A stretch of DNA of 64,000 bases from Rickettsia tillamookensis (GCF_016743795.2 NZ_CP060138.2:1240001-1304000), one strand, 5' to 3'; shown: positions 50,499 to 61,953, numbered from the stretch's first letter. Notes: generated from the letters alone by a model not told the origin. Numbers and translations are program-made.

Positions 50499-52514
50499 TC
50501 ACGCCGCCTCTTCCTCTCTCTTACTCTTAGCCTCAACACACTTAGCCATAGTGACCGAGTTTTTGCTAATCACGTCTGTCATGTAATAATTAATAGGTTC
50601 CGTAGTTATAGGCTCTTTTGATAACTTATCTTTAGAGCTAAATTTAGCAAATTTATTCTCTATAATTGTATCAATATTTGCAAATATCTTATATTCCTTA
50701 GCAAGCTTAGTACGTACTTCTTGTAAATTATCCATTTCAATATCTATTTTTAGGAAACCGGCAAGCTCTTTAATAATTGCTATATCTTCTTTAGCTGTTC
50801 CTACAGGTGCTACTGCTTTTTCTGCTATTTGCGGTCTACCTTCTAAATTTACGTAAATTCCGCTCTGCTCGGTATAAGCAGCCGCAGGTAAAATAATATC
50901 GGCGTTAGCAGCCCCAATATCCCCATGATGTCCTTGATATATTATAAAAGCCGATTTCAGCTTATCAAACGGGACAGCGTCTGCTCCAAGCAAGTAAGCA
51001 AGTTCCAGCTCTTCAAGTTTGATAGAAGTATTAAAACCGATATCAAGTCCACCAACTATAGAAGCATGATTATGCAATATATTAAAGCCTTGAAAGTCAT
51101 CACGCATAATATTATATTCAGCCACTATCTTATGAATAAGCGACAATATAGCATATCCGTCATCTCTTGCATATACGCCGTCACCTACTATAATCATCGG
51201 ATATTTTGCTGCTTTTAAGGCTTTCGTAAACTCATGAGTACCAATGGCTAGTTCCTCAATAATCTTAATATCACTTCCTAAATCCTGAATTTTATAAGTT
51301 TGATTATGCCCTCCGCCTATCCGTGCTACTTTTAATGAACCTGCACGCACTCTTTGCCCTATTCGGCTATTTAATACCGGAGCTATCTGCCTTGGATTTG
51401 CTCCGATTAGTAAACATAAATCAGCCTTTTCTACACCGGCAATAGTTGTATTAAATAAATAGTTGCCTCGCTCACTTGTATCTATTTTATAGTTAAACTG
51501 ATTAACGCTATAATTATTAGAACCAAGCTTTTGCAGTAATGTTTTTAGCATAAACATTGCTTCAACAGAAACAAGAGAGCCGGCAATAGCAGCAATTTTT
51601 TCCGGTTCTACGGATTTAACTTTATCCGCTATAATCTTTAAAGCTTCGCTCCAGCTAGCTTCTACTAATTTACCGTTTTTTCTGATATAAGGACAATCTA
51701 AACGCTGATATTTCAAACCGTCATAACTAAAACGGTTTTTATCAGAAAGCCATTCCTCATTTATTTCTTCATTGACACGAGGTAATATTCTCATTACCTC
51801 GTTGTCTCTGCTATCAATGCGAATATTGGAACCTTCGGCATCATGCACGCCAATGCTAGCAGTATGTTTTAGTTCCCATTTACGAGCTTTAAAGGCATAA
51901 GGTTTGGAATTTAAAGCACCGACCGGACAAATATCGATCATATTACCGGAAATTTCAGAATCGAGCGTTTGCTCTAAATATGAAGTTACCTCCATATGCT
52001 CACCTCGATGGATAGCTCCCATTTCTTCTATTCCGGCTATATCATTTGCAAATCTAATACATCTAGTGCATTGTATACATCTTGTCATCGCTGTTTTAAT
52101 CAGCGGTCCCATATATTTATCTTTAATAGATCTCTTATTTTCATGAAATCTATTAGTACCTTTACCGTATCTAAAAGCCTGATCCTGCAAATCACACTCA
52201 CCGCCCTGATCACAAATAGGGCAGTCTAAAGGATGGTTAATCAGTAAAAACTCCATCACTCCTTCACGTGCTTTTTTTACCATAGGCGTATCGGTGTGAA
52301 TAACCATACCGTTACTAGCAGGCATAGCACAAGAAGCTATAGGCTTTGGTGATTTTTCCATTTCAACCAAACACATACGGCAATTACCGGCGATTTTTAG
52401 ACGCTCATGATAACAAAAATGAGGAATCTCTTTACCTGCTTGTATACAGGCTTGATAAACGGTGCTACCCTCTGATACTTCTATTTCAGAACCGTCTACG
52501 TTCAGTTTTATCAT
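50499..52514 (-). CDS. nuoG: NADH-quinone oxidoreductase subunit G
   Basis: Large iron-sulfur subunit of the Complex I NADH module. 671 aa. The N-terminal [2Fe-2S] region has CHYERLKIAGNCRMCLVE (about 34-51). It is followed by HPLDCPICDQGGECDLQ (about 95-111), CIQCTRCIRF and DICPVGAL for the [4Fe-4S] clusters. The rest is a molybdopterin-oxidoreductase-like fold without cofactor. Length is that of alpha-proteobacterial and mitochondrial forms (about 690) rather than E. coli (about 900). Its ATG is 1 nt after the stop of the upstream DUF4870-like gene. Confidence 0.97.
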   Translation of the reverse strand: MIKLNVDGSEIEVSEGSTVYQACIQAGKEIPHFCYHERLKIAGNCRMCLVEMEKSPKPIASCAMPASNGMVIHTDTPMVKKAREGVMEFLLINHPLDCPICDQGGECDLQDQAFRYGKGTNRFHENKRSIKDKYMGPLIKTAMTRCIQCTRCIRFANDIAGIEEMGAIHRGEHMEVTSYLEQTLDSEISGNMIDICPVGALNSKPYAFKARKWELKHTASIGVHDAEGSNIRIDSRDNEVMRILPRVNEEINEEWLSDKNRFSYDGLKYQRLDCPYIRKNGKLVEASWSEALKIIADKVKSVEPEKIAAIAGSLVSVEAMFMLKTLLQKLGSNNYSVNQFNYKIDTSERGNYLFNTTIAGVEKADLCLLIGANPRQIAPVLNSRIGQRVRAGSLKVARIGGGHNQTYKIQDLGSDIKIIEELAIGTHEFTKALKAAKYPMIIVGDGVYARDDGYAILSLIHKIVAEYNIMRDDFQGFNILHNHASIVGGLDIGFNTSIKLEELELAYLLGADAVPFDKLKSAFIIYQGHHGDIGAANADIILPAAAYTEQSGIYVNLEGRPQIAEKAVAPVGTAKEDIAIIKELAGFLKIDIEMDNLQEVRTKLAKEYKIFANIDTIIENKFAKFSSKDKLSKEPITTEPINYYMTDVISKNSVTMAKCVEAKSKREEEAA

Positions 52515-52515
52515 C

Positions 52516-52872
52516 TTATTTAATCCAATAAGTCATAGGGTTCGGATAAGCTTGATCCTCTATCATATATTTAAAACCGATGGCAACGCGAAGTACATAC
52601 CAAACAGCAAGTGCAAAGTATAGTACTACTCCAATAATGATAAACGTAAATATGAAACATACAATCCACCCGAGTACCCCAAGGCAAAAAGTACGAAATA
52701 AAAACATATAATGACTAACCGCAAAATTATCACCTTTATCCTTATTGATATATGCAAAAAATACCCCTATTAATGGTAATATAGGTGCTACTATCCCGCA
52801 TAAATATAATATATATACTACAATTAAATTTTTCTTACCGCTCTCGGTATATTCTTTAAGATGCTTGTCCAT
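52516..52872 (-). CDS. DUF4870/Tic20-like small membrane protein
   Basis: 118-aa protein with three or four membrane segments: NLIVVYILYLCGIVAPILPL (about 15-34), a middle pair (about 62-95), and an end with RVAIGFKYMIEDQAYPNP. The central NFAVSHYMFLFRT, with His after a charged loop, and the AxxxGxxxRxP-like ending are DUF4870 features. The function of the family is unknown. It shares TAAGATG with nuoG, so it is the gene just before it in the operon. Confidence 0.75.
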   Translation of the reverse strand: MDKHLKEYTESGKKNLIVVYILYLCGIVAPILPLIGVFFAYINKDKGDNFAVSHYMFLFRTFCLGVLGWIVCFIFTFIIIGVVLYFALAVWYVLRVAIGFKYMIEDQAYPNPMTYWIK

Positions 52873-52886
52873 ATGTTTTTCCTTTT

Positions 52887-53741
52887 TTACTTCTCAATTT
52901 CATCTTTTAATCTTTGTATTTCTTTCATAGGTAATTCGGTAAATTCCATAATTTCTTCTATAGGTCTTTTTTTAATTAACATCTTTTTTGCTATTTTTTC
53001 TATTGTTTTTTCTTCCATTTTCTTAACAGCACTAGCTTCAATTCTAAGCCAATTTAAGCGATTTTCATATTCTTCTCTTTCTTCATCACTTAAATTTATT
53101 ACTTCAAGCACATTTAATGCTTTCTTTAGCTCTTTACTGTTTAATTCTTTAGGAAGCTTATCTTTATTTAGCAAATCATTTCGAGTTAAAAAAGCAACCC
53201 ATATATCTAAAGCATTCTTTACTTTTTTTACTATATCGGATAATTCTTCTTTGATGTTATCAGCAAACTTATTGAGTTCTATAGTGTGTAGCTCTATATC
53301 CTCAAAATATTTCAAACCGGTTTCATCTTCTTTTAACCTAAATATATTATGATATTTATCAATATTTGTGATGCCGGTAAAATTAAGTATATGGATTCCT
53401 ATCGTTTTGTTTAATTCTGAATATCTAGAACCTTCTTTTAGCTGTCCAGCATATAGCTTTGCCCAATAATATAAAGCTCTTTTATCATAATTTGCTTCAT
53501 CCGTTACTTGAATTTCGATATTAAACATTTTACCGCTTTCGCCTTTGGCTTTAATATCTAAAACAGAAATCTTATCGTTTAAAAAACTCTTTGGATTATA
53601 TGGATTAAGTAGAGTTACTTCTTTTACTTGATCTTCCTTGGTTACTATAGAATTAATAAGCGATATTAATAAATCTTTGTTCTCTTCTACTCCAAAGATT
53701 TTTTTAAATGCTAGATCTACTCTTGGATTAACTCTATACAT
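52887..53741 (-). CDS. Rpn-family recombination-promoting nuclease (PD-(D/E)XK, transposase-like)
   Basis: 284-aa intact protein. The N-terminus MYRVNPRVDLAFKKIFGVEEN (first 20 residues or so) and the core VLDIKAKGESGKMFNIEIQV (Asp about 61, Glu about 74, Gln about 76) match the Rpn/PF12784 nuclease fold. YYWAKLYAGQL and ILNFTGI are further family landmarks. E. coli Rpn proteins promote recA-independent recombination; related genes are often labelled transposases. Many Rickettsia copies are broken, but this one has no stop. It is squeezed between the DUF4870-like gene and acnA, with only 2 bp to acnA. No terminal inverted repeats of its own were seen. Confidence 0.85.
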   Translation of the reverse strand: MYRVNPRVDLAFKKIFGVEENKDLLISLINSIVTKEDQVKEVTLLNPYNPKSFLNDKISVLDIKAKGESGKMFNIEIQVTDEANYDKRALYYWAKLYAGQLKEGSRYSELNKTIGIHILNFTGITNIDKYHNIFRLKEDETGLKYFEDIELHTIELNKFADNIKEELSDIVKKVKNALDIWVAFLTRNDLLNKDKLPKELNSKELKKALNVLEVINLSDEEREEYENRLNWLRIEASAVKKMEEKTIEKIAKKMLIKKRPIEEIMEFTELPMKEIQRLKDEIEK

Positions 53742-53743
53742 AG

Positions 53744-56380
53744 TTATTTTTTCAAACTCTCTACCACAAAATGCATAATACTGCCGTGCTTTATATAATT
53801 TATCTCATTATCCGTAAATATTTGCAATATTAAATCGATCGTCCTTGTTTCGCCGGTTTGTTTTTTTATCACGCATTTAACAGGATTATAGGGCTTTATT
53901 TGCTCATTTAAACCTATAATGTCAATAGTTTCCGAACCGTCTAACTTTAAATCTAATCTTGTATTATTGCCGGTAAAAGTTAGCGGTAAAATACCCATAC
54001 CGACTAAATTTGAGCGATGTATTCGCTCAAAACTCTCGGCAATCACTGCTTTTACCCCAAGTAGCTGCGGACCTTTTGCCGCCCAATCTCTAGACGAACC
54101 GCTACCATATTCTTTACCGGCAAAAATCACCACAGGTACATCATTAGCTTTATAGTCCATAGCCGCATCGTAAATAGTTTGCTGCATACCGCTTAATTGG
54201 TTTATAGTAAAGCCGCCTTCCACACCCTTGCACATCTCGTTTTTTATACGGATATTAGCAAACGTGCCACGCATCATTACTTCATGATTTCCTCTACGTG
54301 ATCCGTAAGAGTTGAAATCTAGAGGCTCTATATGATGGTCCGTTAAATATTTAGCAGCAGGGCTAGTTTTACTAATGCTGCCTGCAGGCGAAATATGATC
54401 GGTAGTAATAGAATCACCGAAAATTGCTAGAATTTTTGCAGATTTTATATCTTTTATACTATTCTTGCTGCCTATATCCTCAAAATAAGGCGGATTATTA
54501 ATATAGGTACTATTCTTATTCCAGCTATAAGTAGAGCTATTAGTAATCTGTAAATCTTTCCACTCTTTTGTTCCGGTAAATATATCGGAATATTTTTCTA
54601 TAAACATAGATGAATTAATAGAATTTGCAATAACTTCATCTATCTCTTCTTTGCTTGGCCAAATATCTTTTAAATAAATATTTTTTCCTATCGGCTGATT
54701 ATTTAAATCTATATTAAGAGTGCCACTAAGTGCATATGCTACGACTAAAATAGGCGAGCCGAGATAGCTTGCTTTAGTAAGTGGATTAATTCGCCCTTCA
54801 AAATTCCTATTACCAGATAAAACAGAAGCAACAACTAGCCCGTTTTTGTTAATAGTTTCCTCTATTTCCGGATTTAGAGGTCCGGAATTACCGATGCAAG
54901 TAGTGCAACCGTAACCTACTAGATTAAACCCTAATTCATCTAAATATTTATCAAGACCGCTAAGCTTCAAATATTCTGTTACGACTTTTGAGCCAGGAGC
55001 AAGAGAAGTTTTAACCCAAGGCTTTACCTTTAACCCATGTTCTAGTGCTTTTTTAGCAAGAAGTGCTGCACCAATCATCACGCTAGGATTAGAAGTATTA
55101 GTACAGCTAGTAATTGCTGCAATTACTACATCACCGTTACCGATTTCGTAATTCTGATTTACTACGGCATATTTTTTACCGATGTCTTTATTTTCTAAAG
55201 CAAGACTCGGTAATTCTTGTTTAAAATTACTTGCTACATCATTTAAATTTACTCTATCTTGCGGACGTCTTGGCCCAGCAAGCGAGCTATGTACGGTAGA
55301 TAAATCTAGCTCTAAAATTTCGGTGTATTCTGCCTCATGCTCAAAATCATACCAAAGATTCTGCTCGTTTGCGTATTTTTCTACTAATTTGATTTGCGTT
55401 TTTTCTCTACCTGTTAGCTCTAAATATTTTATAGTTTCTTGGTCAATCGGGAAAAAGCCACAAGTAGCACCGTATTCAGGCGACATATTAGAAATGGTAG
55501 CACGATCAGCAATTGTTAGGTTTTTAAGTCCCTCACCGAAAAACTCGACAAATTTACCTACTACTTTCTTTTTCCGCAACATCTCGGTAACGGTTAACAC
55601 TAAATCGGTTGCGGTAGCTATACCTGTTAATTTTCCTGTTAGTTTTACACCGATTACTTCCGGTAGAATCATAGTAAGAGGTTGTCCAAGCATTGCAGCT
55701 TCTGCTTCTATTCCGCCAACTCCCCAACCAAGCACCGATAACCCGTTTACCATAGTTGTATGGCTATCAGTTCCAACTAAACTATCAGGGTAAGCAAGTC
55801 CGTCTTTATGCCACACGACTTTTGCTAAATATTCTAAATTTACCTGATGGCATATACCAGTACCAGGCGGCACTACTTTGAAATTATTAAATGCTTGCTG
55901 CCCCCATTTAAGAAACTGATAACGCTCAATATTGCGTTTCATTTCCATTTGCACGTTTTTATCGAATGAATCTTTAGCTGCATAAGAATCAACGCTTACG
56001 GAATGGTCTATTACCAAATCAACAGGAATAAGCGGATTAATTTTTAACGGATCGCCTCCTATTTTCTTCATCGCATCACGCATAGCAGCTAGGTCCACAA
56101 TAGCAGGCACACCGGTAAAATCCTGCATCAAAACTCTTGCCGGCATAAAATCTATTTCTGCATCAGATTTTTTAGTTTTTAGCCATTCTTTAAATACAAG
56201 TAAGTTTTGCTTTGAACCATTAGAACGTAATACATTCTCAAATAACACTCTTAAACTATATGGAAGCTTTTTTAAGGGAAGTTCGATATCGCTTGCCGCT
56301 TTATTTATATCGTAAATTTTGTATGAACTATTATCGACTGATAACTCTTTTATATATTCTGAATTATGCACTTTTGACAT
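53744..56380 (-). CDS. acnA: aconitate hydratase A
   Basis: TCA-cycle [4Fe-4S] enzyme that converts citrate to isocitrate. The 878-aa protein has the cluster cysteines in TSCTNTSNPSVM (about 420) and GYGCTTCIGNSG (about 490), and active-site regions VGTDSHTTMVNGL and EYGSGSSRDWAAKGP (C-terminal swivel domain). Start 56380 (MSKVHNSEYIKEL) is chosen over 56440; the 20 upstream codons are repeat B8 plus spacer. Length equals that of typical AcnA (about 890). The Rpn gene begins 2 bp after its stop. Confidence 0.97.
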   Translation of the reverse strand: MSKVHNSEYIKELSVDNSSYKIYDINKAASDIELPLKKLPYSLRVLFENVLRSNGSKQNLLVFKEWLKTKKSDAEIDFMPARVLMQDFTGVPAIVDLAAMRDAMKKIGGDPLKINPLIPVDLVIDHSVSVDSYAAKDSFDKNVQMEMKRNIERYQFLKWGQQAFNNFKVVPPGTGICHQVNLEYLAKVVWHKDGLAYPDSLVGTDSHTTMVNGLSVLGWGVGGIEAEAAMLGQPLTMILPEVIGVKLTGKLTGIATATDLVLTVTEMLRKKKVVGKFVEFFGEGLKNLTIADRATISNMSPEYGATCGFFPIDQETIKYLELTGREKTQIKLVEKYANEQNLWYDFEHEAEYTEILELDLSTVHSSLAGPRRPQDRVNLNDVASNFKQELPSLALENKDIGKKYAVVNQNYEIGNGDVVIAAITSCTNTSNPSVMIGAALLAKKALEHGLKVKPWVKTSLAPGSKVVTEYLKLSGLDKYLDELGFNLVGYGCTTCIGNSGPLNPEIEETINKNGLVVASVLSGNRNFEGRINPLTKASYLGSPILVVAYALSGTLNIDLNNQPIGKNIYLKDIWPSKEEIDEVIANSINSSMFIEKYSDIFTGTKEWKDLQITNSSTYSWNKNSTYINNPPYFEDIGSKNSIKDIKSAKILAIFGDSITTDHISPAGSISKTSPAAKYLTDHHIEPLDFNSYGSRRGNHEVMMRGTFANIRIKNEMCKGVEGGFTINQLSGMQQTIYDAAMDYKANDVPVVIFAGKEYGSGSSRDWAAKGPQLLGVKAVIAESFERIHRSNLVGMGILPLTFTGNNTRLDLKLDGSETIDIIGLNEQIKPYNPVKCVIKKQTGETRTIDLILQIFTDNEINYIKHGSIMHFVVESLKK

Positions 56381-56419
56381 TTGTTTCTCACTTAAATTGC
56401 GTGGGTTAGTTTTTCCATT

Positions 56420-56518
56420 GTCATCCCGTGGCTTGACCACGGGATCCAGTTAAAAATACTAATATTATTAGTATTTTTTATTGTTTTTCTGGACCCCGTG
56501 GTCAAGCCACGGGGTGAC
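56420..56518. repeat. RPE family B, copy B8
   Basis: Arms GTCATCCCGTGGCTTGACC and GGTCAAGCCACGGGGTGAC; core ACTAATATTATTAGT as in B1 and B2. It lies between atpC and acnA. On the minus strand its left arm opens a GTG frame reading VKPRDD into acnA. Confidence 0.9.
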
Positions 56519-56569
56519 ACCTTATACTTAACCTTACCCCAAAATGTGGATTTTTAAAACAACTTAATG

Positions 56570-56893
56570 CTAATTTGTTTGAAGTTCTAGAAGCTTAGCT
56601 GCTATTTCTGCTTCATTTAAATTTGTAACGTTAATAGCAGTTTCCGTGGCTATATTAACATAACTTCCTGTTACTTCGGTTACACCGCCGGAAATAAGAT
56701 AAGTAATTTGTGGGGTGTGTATATCATCTATATAAACCTGTACTAAACCGGCTTTTAAACTAACAATCATCGGAACGTGACTCGGCAATACTCCAAACAT
56801 ACCCTCCTCACCCAGCATTGTTACCATTTTAGCTTGCTTTTCAAATGCAATACTTAAAGGAGTAATTATTTTGACTAGAATTGTTTCGTTCAT
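56570..56893 (-). CDS. atpC: ATP synthase epsilon subunit, C-terminal domain truncated
   Basis: Central-stalk subunit of F1 that couples rotation to the c-ring. At 107 aa it has the N-terminal beta-sandwich ([39 protein letters not shown]). It stops after a single short helix ([15 protein letters not shown]), about 30 residues short of E. coli (139 aa). The missing part is the helical hairpin that inhibits ATP hydrolysis. The start at 56893 (MNETILVKI) is preferred over 56917 for family fit. It is last in the atpHAGDC operon. Confidence 0.93.
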   Translation of the reverse strand: MNETILVKIITPLSIAFEKQAKMVTMLGEEGMFGVLPSHVPMIVSLKAGLVQVYIDDIHTPQITYLISGGVTEVTGSYVNIATETAINVTNLNEAEIAAKLLELQTN

Positions 56894-56912
56894 ATTTTGG
56901 TTTATCCTTAAT

Positions 56913-57001
56913 GTCACCCCGTGGCTTGACCACGGGGTCTAGAAAAACGACTTGCTATATTGCTACTTTCACTGGATCCCGTGGCGGGGCCACGGGATGA
57001 C
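56913..57001. repeat. RPE family B, copy B9
   Basis: Arms GTCACCCCGTGGCTTGACC and GGCGGGGCCACGGGATGAC. The inner AAAACGACTTGCTATATTGC and CTACTTTCACTGG parts are almost identical to B11, so one is probably a recent copy of the other. It lies between atpD and atpC. Confidence 0.9.
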
Positions 57002-57006
57002 AATGA

Positions 57007-58606
<1,600 letters not shown>

Positions 58607-59473
58607 CTAAACCGCCTCGGAGCCGGCTATAATCTCTATTAACTCCGTAGTAATAATAGCTTGTCTTGATCTATTCAACTTTAAAACTAACTTGCTTATT
58701 AAATCATTAGCGTTGTTTGTTGCATTTTCCATAGCGGTCATTCTTGCTCCTTCTTCACTTGCTCTATTTTGTAGTAAAGCATAATTTATTTGAGAATTAA
58801 CATATAAATTAATTAGGTTAGAAATCAGATTCTCTCCTTCATATTCATAATAATCATTTTCTATTGCAGAATCATCATGGTATTTTTCTACCGGTAAAAT
58901 CTGTTGCTTAGTCATAATTTGAGTCATTGCGTTTTTAAATTTATTAAAATATATAACACAATTACTAACTTCCAAGTTTGTGACGAGCGACATAATCTTT
59001 TCTTTTACTTCTAGCATCAGATTTTCATCATGAATTTTAGGTAACTCAAAATAGCTATCAATATAATGTGCATATTGCCTTTTTAGTGCTTCGTAACCTT
59101 TTTTTCCTATAATGATAAGTTTTATTTGTTCGCCTTTATTTTCTAACTCTTTAATATCATTCTTAACTTGCTTGATTATGCTGTAATTAAACGTTCCGCA
59201 TAAACCCCGCTCAGACGTCATAACTATCAATAAATTTGCTTTATTCGGCACGGTATTAAAAAATTTCTGCTCTTCTATAGATAACTCATACATATCAATC
59301 GATAATATATCGGACATCATTTTACTAATAGCCTCAATATAAAAATTTGAATTGGCTATTTGATTTTTTATTTTTGCCATTTTAGAAGCCGATACTAGTT
59401 GCATTGCTTTAGTAATCTTTTGGGTAGATTTAACGCTTTTAATTCTAGTTCTTAATTGCTTTAAATTTGACAT
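58607..59473 (-). CDS. atpG: ATP synthase gamma subunit
   Basis: Rotor shaft of F1. 288 aa, made of two long terminal helices in a coiled coil (MSNLKQLRTRIKSVKSTQKI at the N-terminus, RMTAMENATNNANDLISKL at the C-terminus) around a Rossmann-like middle (LLIVMTSERGLCGTFNYSI). The start at 59473 gives the usual length. The frame is open to 59557, but that part is repeat B10 sequence. An ATG at 59494 (MEKPKNYMSN) is another option. Confidence 0.95.
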   Translation of the reverse strand: MSNLKQLRTRIKSVKSTQKITKAMQLVSASKMAKIKNQIANSNFYIEAISKMMSDILSIDMYELSIEEQKFFNTVPNKANLLIVMTSERGLCGTFNYSIIKQVKNDIKELENKGEQIKLIIIGKKGYEALKRQYAHYIDSYFELPKIHDENLMLEVKEKIMSLVTNLEVSNCVIYFNKFKNAMTQIMTKQQILPVEKYHDDSAIENDYYEYEGENLISNLINLYVNSQINYALLQNRASEEGARMTAMENATNNANDLISKLVLKLNRSRQAIITTELIEIIAGSEAV

Positions 59474-59495
59474 ATAGTTTTTTGGTTTTTCCATT

Positions 59496-59570
59496 GTCAC
59501 GCCGTGGCTTGACCACGGGGTCCATAAAAAATAAAAAAGACTGGATCCCGTGGTCAAGCCACGGGATGAC
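59496..59570. repeat. RPE family B, copy B10
   Basis: Arms GTCACGCCGTGGCTTGACC and GGTCAAGCCACGGGATGAC around a short AT-rich loop. The atpA reading frame enters the element from the right and terminates inside it at 59554-59556. Confidence 0.9.
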
Positions 59571-61104
59571 AGACTGTAACAAATTCCTTAACGAAATTTT
59601 CTAAAAATGCTTTTAGTTTCTGCTCGGTTTCTTCAGTTATATTTTGCTCGTTTTTTATTGATTCCAAAATATCTTTTTTATTTAACCTCATCTCCGTAAG
59701 CATTTTATCTTCAAATTCTTTTACTTTCTGAAGCGGTACATCATTTAAATATTTCTTAGTTCCGACATAAATACTTACTATTTGTTCTTCTACCGGGAAA
59801 GGATGATATTGTGCTTGTTTTAATATCTCGACTAATCTCTTACCGTGATCGATTTGAGCTTTAGTTGTAGGGTCTAGATCTGATCCAAATTGCGAGAAAG
59901 ACTCCAGCTCTCTAAATTGAGCAAGTTCTAGCTTTACCGAACCTGCTACCTGCTTCATAGCCTTTATTTGTGCTGCAGAACCAACACGGCTTACTGAAAT
60001 ACCGACATTAACGGCAGGTCTTACACCTTTATAAAATAACTCACTTTCTAAGAAAATTTGACCGTCGGTAATTGAAATAACATTTGTTGGGATATAAGCA
60101 GATACATCACCTGCCTGCGTCTCGATTATAGGAAGAGCAGTAAGTGAACCGCTGCCTTTGTCCTCTGACATTTTAGCAGCACGCTCAAGCAATCTTGAAT
60201 GCAAGTAAAATACGTCGCCTGGATAAGCTTCTCGCCCGGGAGGTCTTCTAAGTAATAATGAGATTTGTCTATATGCGACAGCATGTTTACTTAAATCATC
60301 ATAAATAATAAGTGCGTGCATGCCGTTATCACGAAAATATTCGCCCATACTACAGGCAGAATAGGGAGCAATGAATTGAAGAGCTGCAGCTTCTGAGGCA
60401 GTAGCCGAAACAACGATTGTATAGTCCATTGCTCCAGCATCTTCTAGTTTTTTTACTATCTGTGCAACACTTGATCTTTTCTGCCCAATAGCTACATAAA
60501 TACAATAAATTTTATCGCTTTCATTAGTAAGGGAATGAGCTTGTTTTTGATTGATAATAGTATCGACGGCTATAGCCGTTTTTCCGGTTTGTCTATCACC
60601 GATTATTAACTCTCTTTGCCCTCTACCTATCGGAATTAACGAATCTATAGCCTTTATTCCGGTTTGTACGGGTTCACTTACGCTCGTTCTTTCTATTATC
60701 CCTGGGGCTTTCATCTCGATATGTCTGTACTCTTTACTTGCAATATCGCCTTTGCCGTCAATAGGATTACCAAGAGCATCAACTGTGCGACCAAGTAAAG
60801 CTTTTCCTACCGGTACTTCTAAAACTTCTTTAGTTCTTTTGACATTATCGCCTTGCTGTACTTGGTTATCATCGCCCATAATTACAGCACCGACGCTATC
60901 ATTCTCCAAATTTAAAACAAGACCCTTAACACCGGATTTAAACTCTACTACTTCACCGGATTTTACATTAGCAAGACCATAAATTTTAGCAATACCGTCA
61001 CCGACAGTTATTACCTGCCCTACTTCTTCAAGCTCACTTAAGCAATTAATATTAGCTATTTCCTTTTGTAATATTTCAGCTACTTCAATAGGCTTTAGTT
61101 TCAT
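59554..61104 (-). CDS. atpA: ATP synthase alpha subunit, C-terminus from an RPE
   Basis: Non-catalytic nucleotide-binding F1 subunit. 516 aa with P-loop [15 protein letters not shown] (about 172-186), [20 protein letters not shown] (about 265) and the alpha Arg finger region [14 protein letters not shown] (about 372). Start at 61104 ([16 protein letters not shown]) fits the family. The open frame upstream to 61140 reaches into repeat B11. The last residues CHPVA and the stop come from repeat B10, which adds a few codons over the expected end. Confidence 0.97.
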   Translation of the reverse strand: MKLKPIEVAEILQKEIANINCLSELEEVGQVITVGDGIAKIYGLANVKSGEVVEFKSGVKGLVLNLENDSVGAVIMGDDNQVQQGDNVKRTKEVLEVPVGKALLGRTVDALGNPIDGKGDIASKEYRHIEMKAPGIIERTSVSEPVQTGIKAIDSLIPIGRGQRELIIGDRQTGKTAIAVDTIINQKQAHSLTNESDKIYCIYVAIGQKRSSVAQIVKKLEDAGAMDYTIVVSATASEAAALQFIAPYSACSMGEYFRDNGMHALIIYDDLSKHAVAYRQISLLLRRPPGREAYPGDVFYLHSRLLERAAKMSEDKGSGSLTALPIIETQAGDVSAYIPTNVISITDGQIFLESELFYKGVRPAVNVGISVSRVGSAAQIKAMKQVAGSVKLELAQFRELESFSQFGSDLDPTTKAQIDHGKRLVEILKQAQYHPFPVEEQIVSIYVGTKKYLNDVPLQKVKEFEDKMLTEMRLNKKDILESIKNEQNITEETEQKLKAFLENFVKEFVTVCHPVA

Positions 61105-61135
61105 GGGTTTTATGTCTCCTACTAATATGCACGTT

Positions 61136-61224
61136 GTCATCCCGTGGCTTGTCCACGGGATCCAAAAAAACGACTTGTAATATTGCTACTTTCACTGGAT
61201 CCCGTGGTCAAGCCACGGGATGAC
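61136..61224. repeat. RPE family B, copy B11
   Basis: Arms GTCATCCCGTGGCTTGTCC and GGTCAAGCCACGGGATGAC, one mismatch. Inner part near-identical to B9. It lies between atpH and atpA, 8 bp after the atpH stop. Confidence 0.9.
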
Positions 61225-61232
61225 AATAGTAC

Positions 61233-61787
61233 TCAAGCAGCAATCCTAACTTTCTTTAAAGTTTTCGTTATTTTCTCTAAACTACCTTTTATTGAGTAAT
61301 CTTGCAACATACTATCATATTTAATTATAATACCGCCAATAATAGTACTATCTATATCAAATAATATTTCTGTTTTTTGATTTAATTCTTTTTCTATACG
61401 AGATTTAATCCACTCCTGCTCTTTAGGTTGTAACTTATTTGCAGAAATAACCTGAACTATCTTTATGTTTTTACTTTCATACAGTAAAGTATTATAAGCA
61501 TCTACTATATTAGATAAAATAGCAGTACGAGAATTTTTTACCAATAACAATAAAAAATTTTGTACTATTGTGCTAATTTTGATATTTTTTGCTAACGAAT
61601 TGACCGCGTTAATTTTGTCGTTCTTATTTACTATAGGAGAGAATAGGAACTCTCTAATATCAAAATTATCGATAATTATACGATTTATAGCAGTAATTTC
61701 TTCAAAGATTTTATCTTGTATATTATCAACCATAGCGTTATTAAATAACGCTACCGCATAATTCTCGATTAAGTTATCTTTATTCAT
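61233..61787 (-). CDS. atpH: ATP synthase delta subunit
   Basis: Peripheral-stalk subunit that ties F1 to the b subunits. 184 aa with the N-terminal helical bundle ([30 protein letters not shown]) and the conserved C-terminal strand-helix ([29 protein letters not shown]). It is the first gene of this F1 operon. Fo genes (a, b, c) are not in the window, so F1 and Fo loci are separate here. A dense AT leader and repeat A8 lie upstream. Confidence 0.94.
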   Translation of the reverse strand: MNKDNLIENYAVALFNNAMVDNIQDKIFEEITAINRIIIDNFDIREFLFSPIVNKNDKINAVNSLAKNIKISTIVQNFLLLLVKNSRTAILSNIVDAYNTLLYESKNIKIVQVISANKLQPKEQEWIKSRIEKELNQKTEILFDIDSTIIGGIIIKYDSMLQDYSIKGSLEKITKTLKKVRIAA

Positions 61788-61825
61788 TTTTTTAATTTAT
61801 ATCTCCGAAGTAAAATAAAGAGTAG

Positions 61826-61953
61826 TATATGAAGATCAACTTCAAAAAGAGCAAGGAGTTCACAAGGCGAGGAACGAAAGCCGTTACTTAATACGTGAGT
61901 ACCGCAGATCTTGTAGAACGACGATGCCAATTTTTGAAGTTCATCGAGTATCA
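61826..61953. repeat. RPE family A, copy A8 (AACTTCAAAAAG subtype)
   Basis: Arms GAAGATCAACTTCAAAAAG and CAATTTTTGAAGTTCATCGAG, shared with A4. The centre has a CGTTACTTAATACGTGAG core. The lpdA stop (61951-61953) is at its right edge. Confidence 0.85.

Noticed and set aside
51904..52229. Plus-strand frames opposite nuoG
   Set aside because: Shadows of the nuoG coding frame; no family resemblance.
55182..55793. 203-codon frame opposite acnA
   Set aside because: Antisense of a well-conserved enzyme; Ser-rich composition typical of a shadow frame.
56381..56440. Longer AcnA start
   Set aside because: The codons are repeat B8 and spacer; 56380 gives the usual 878-aa protein.
59474..59557. Longer AtpG start
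   Set aside because: It is derived from repeat B10; length and alignment favour 59473.
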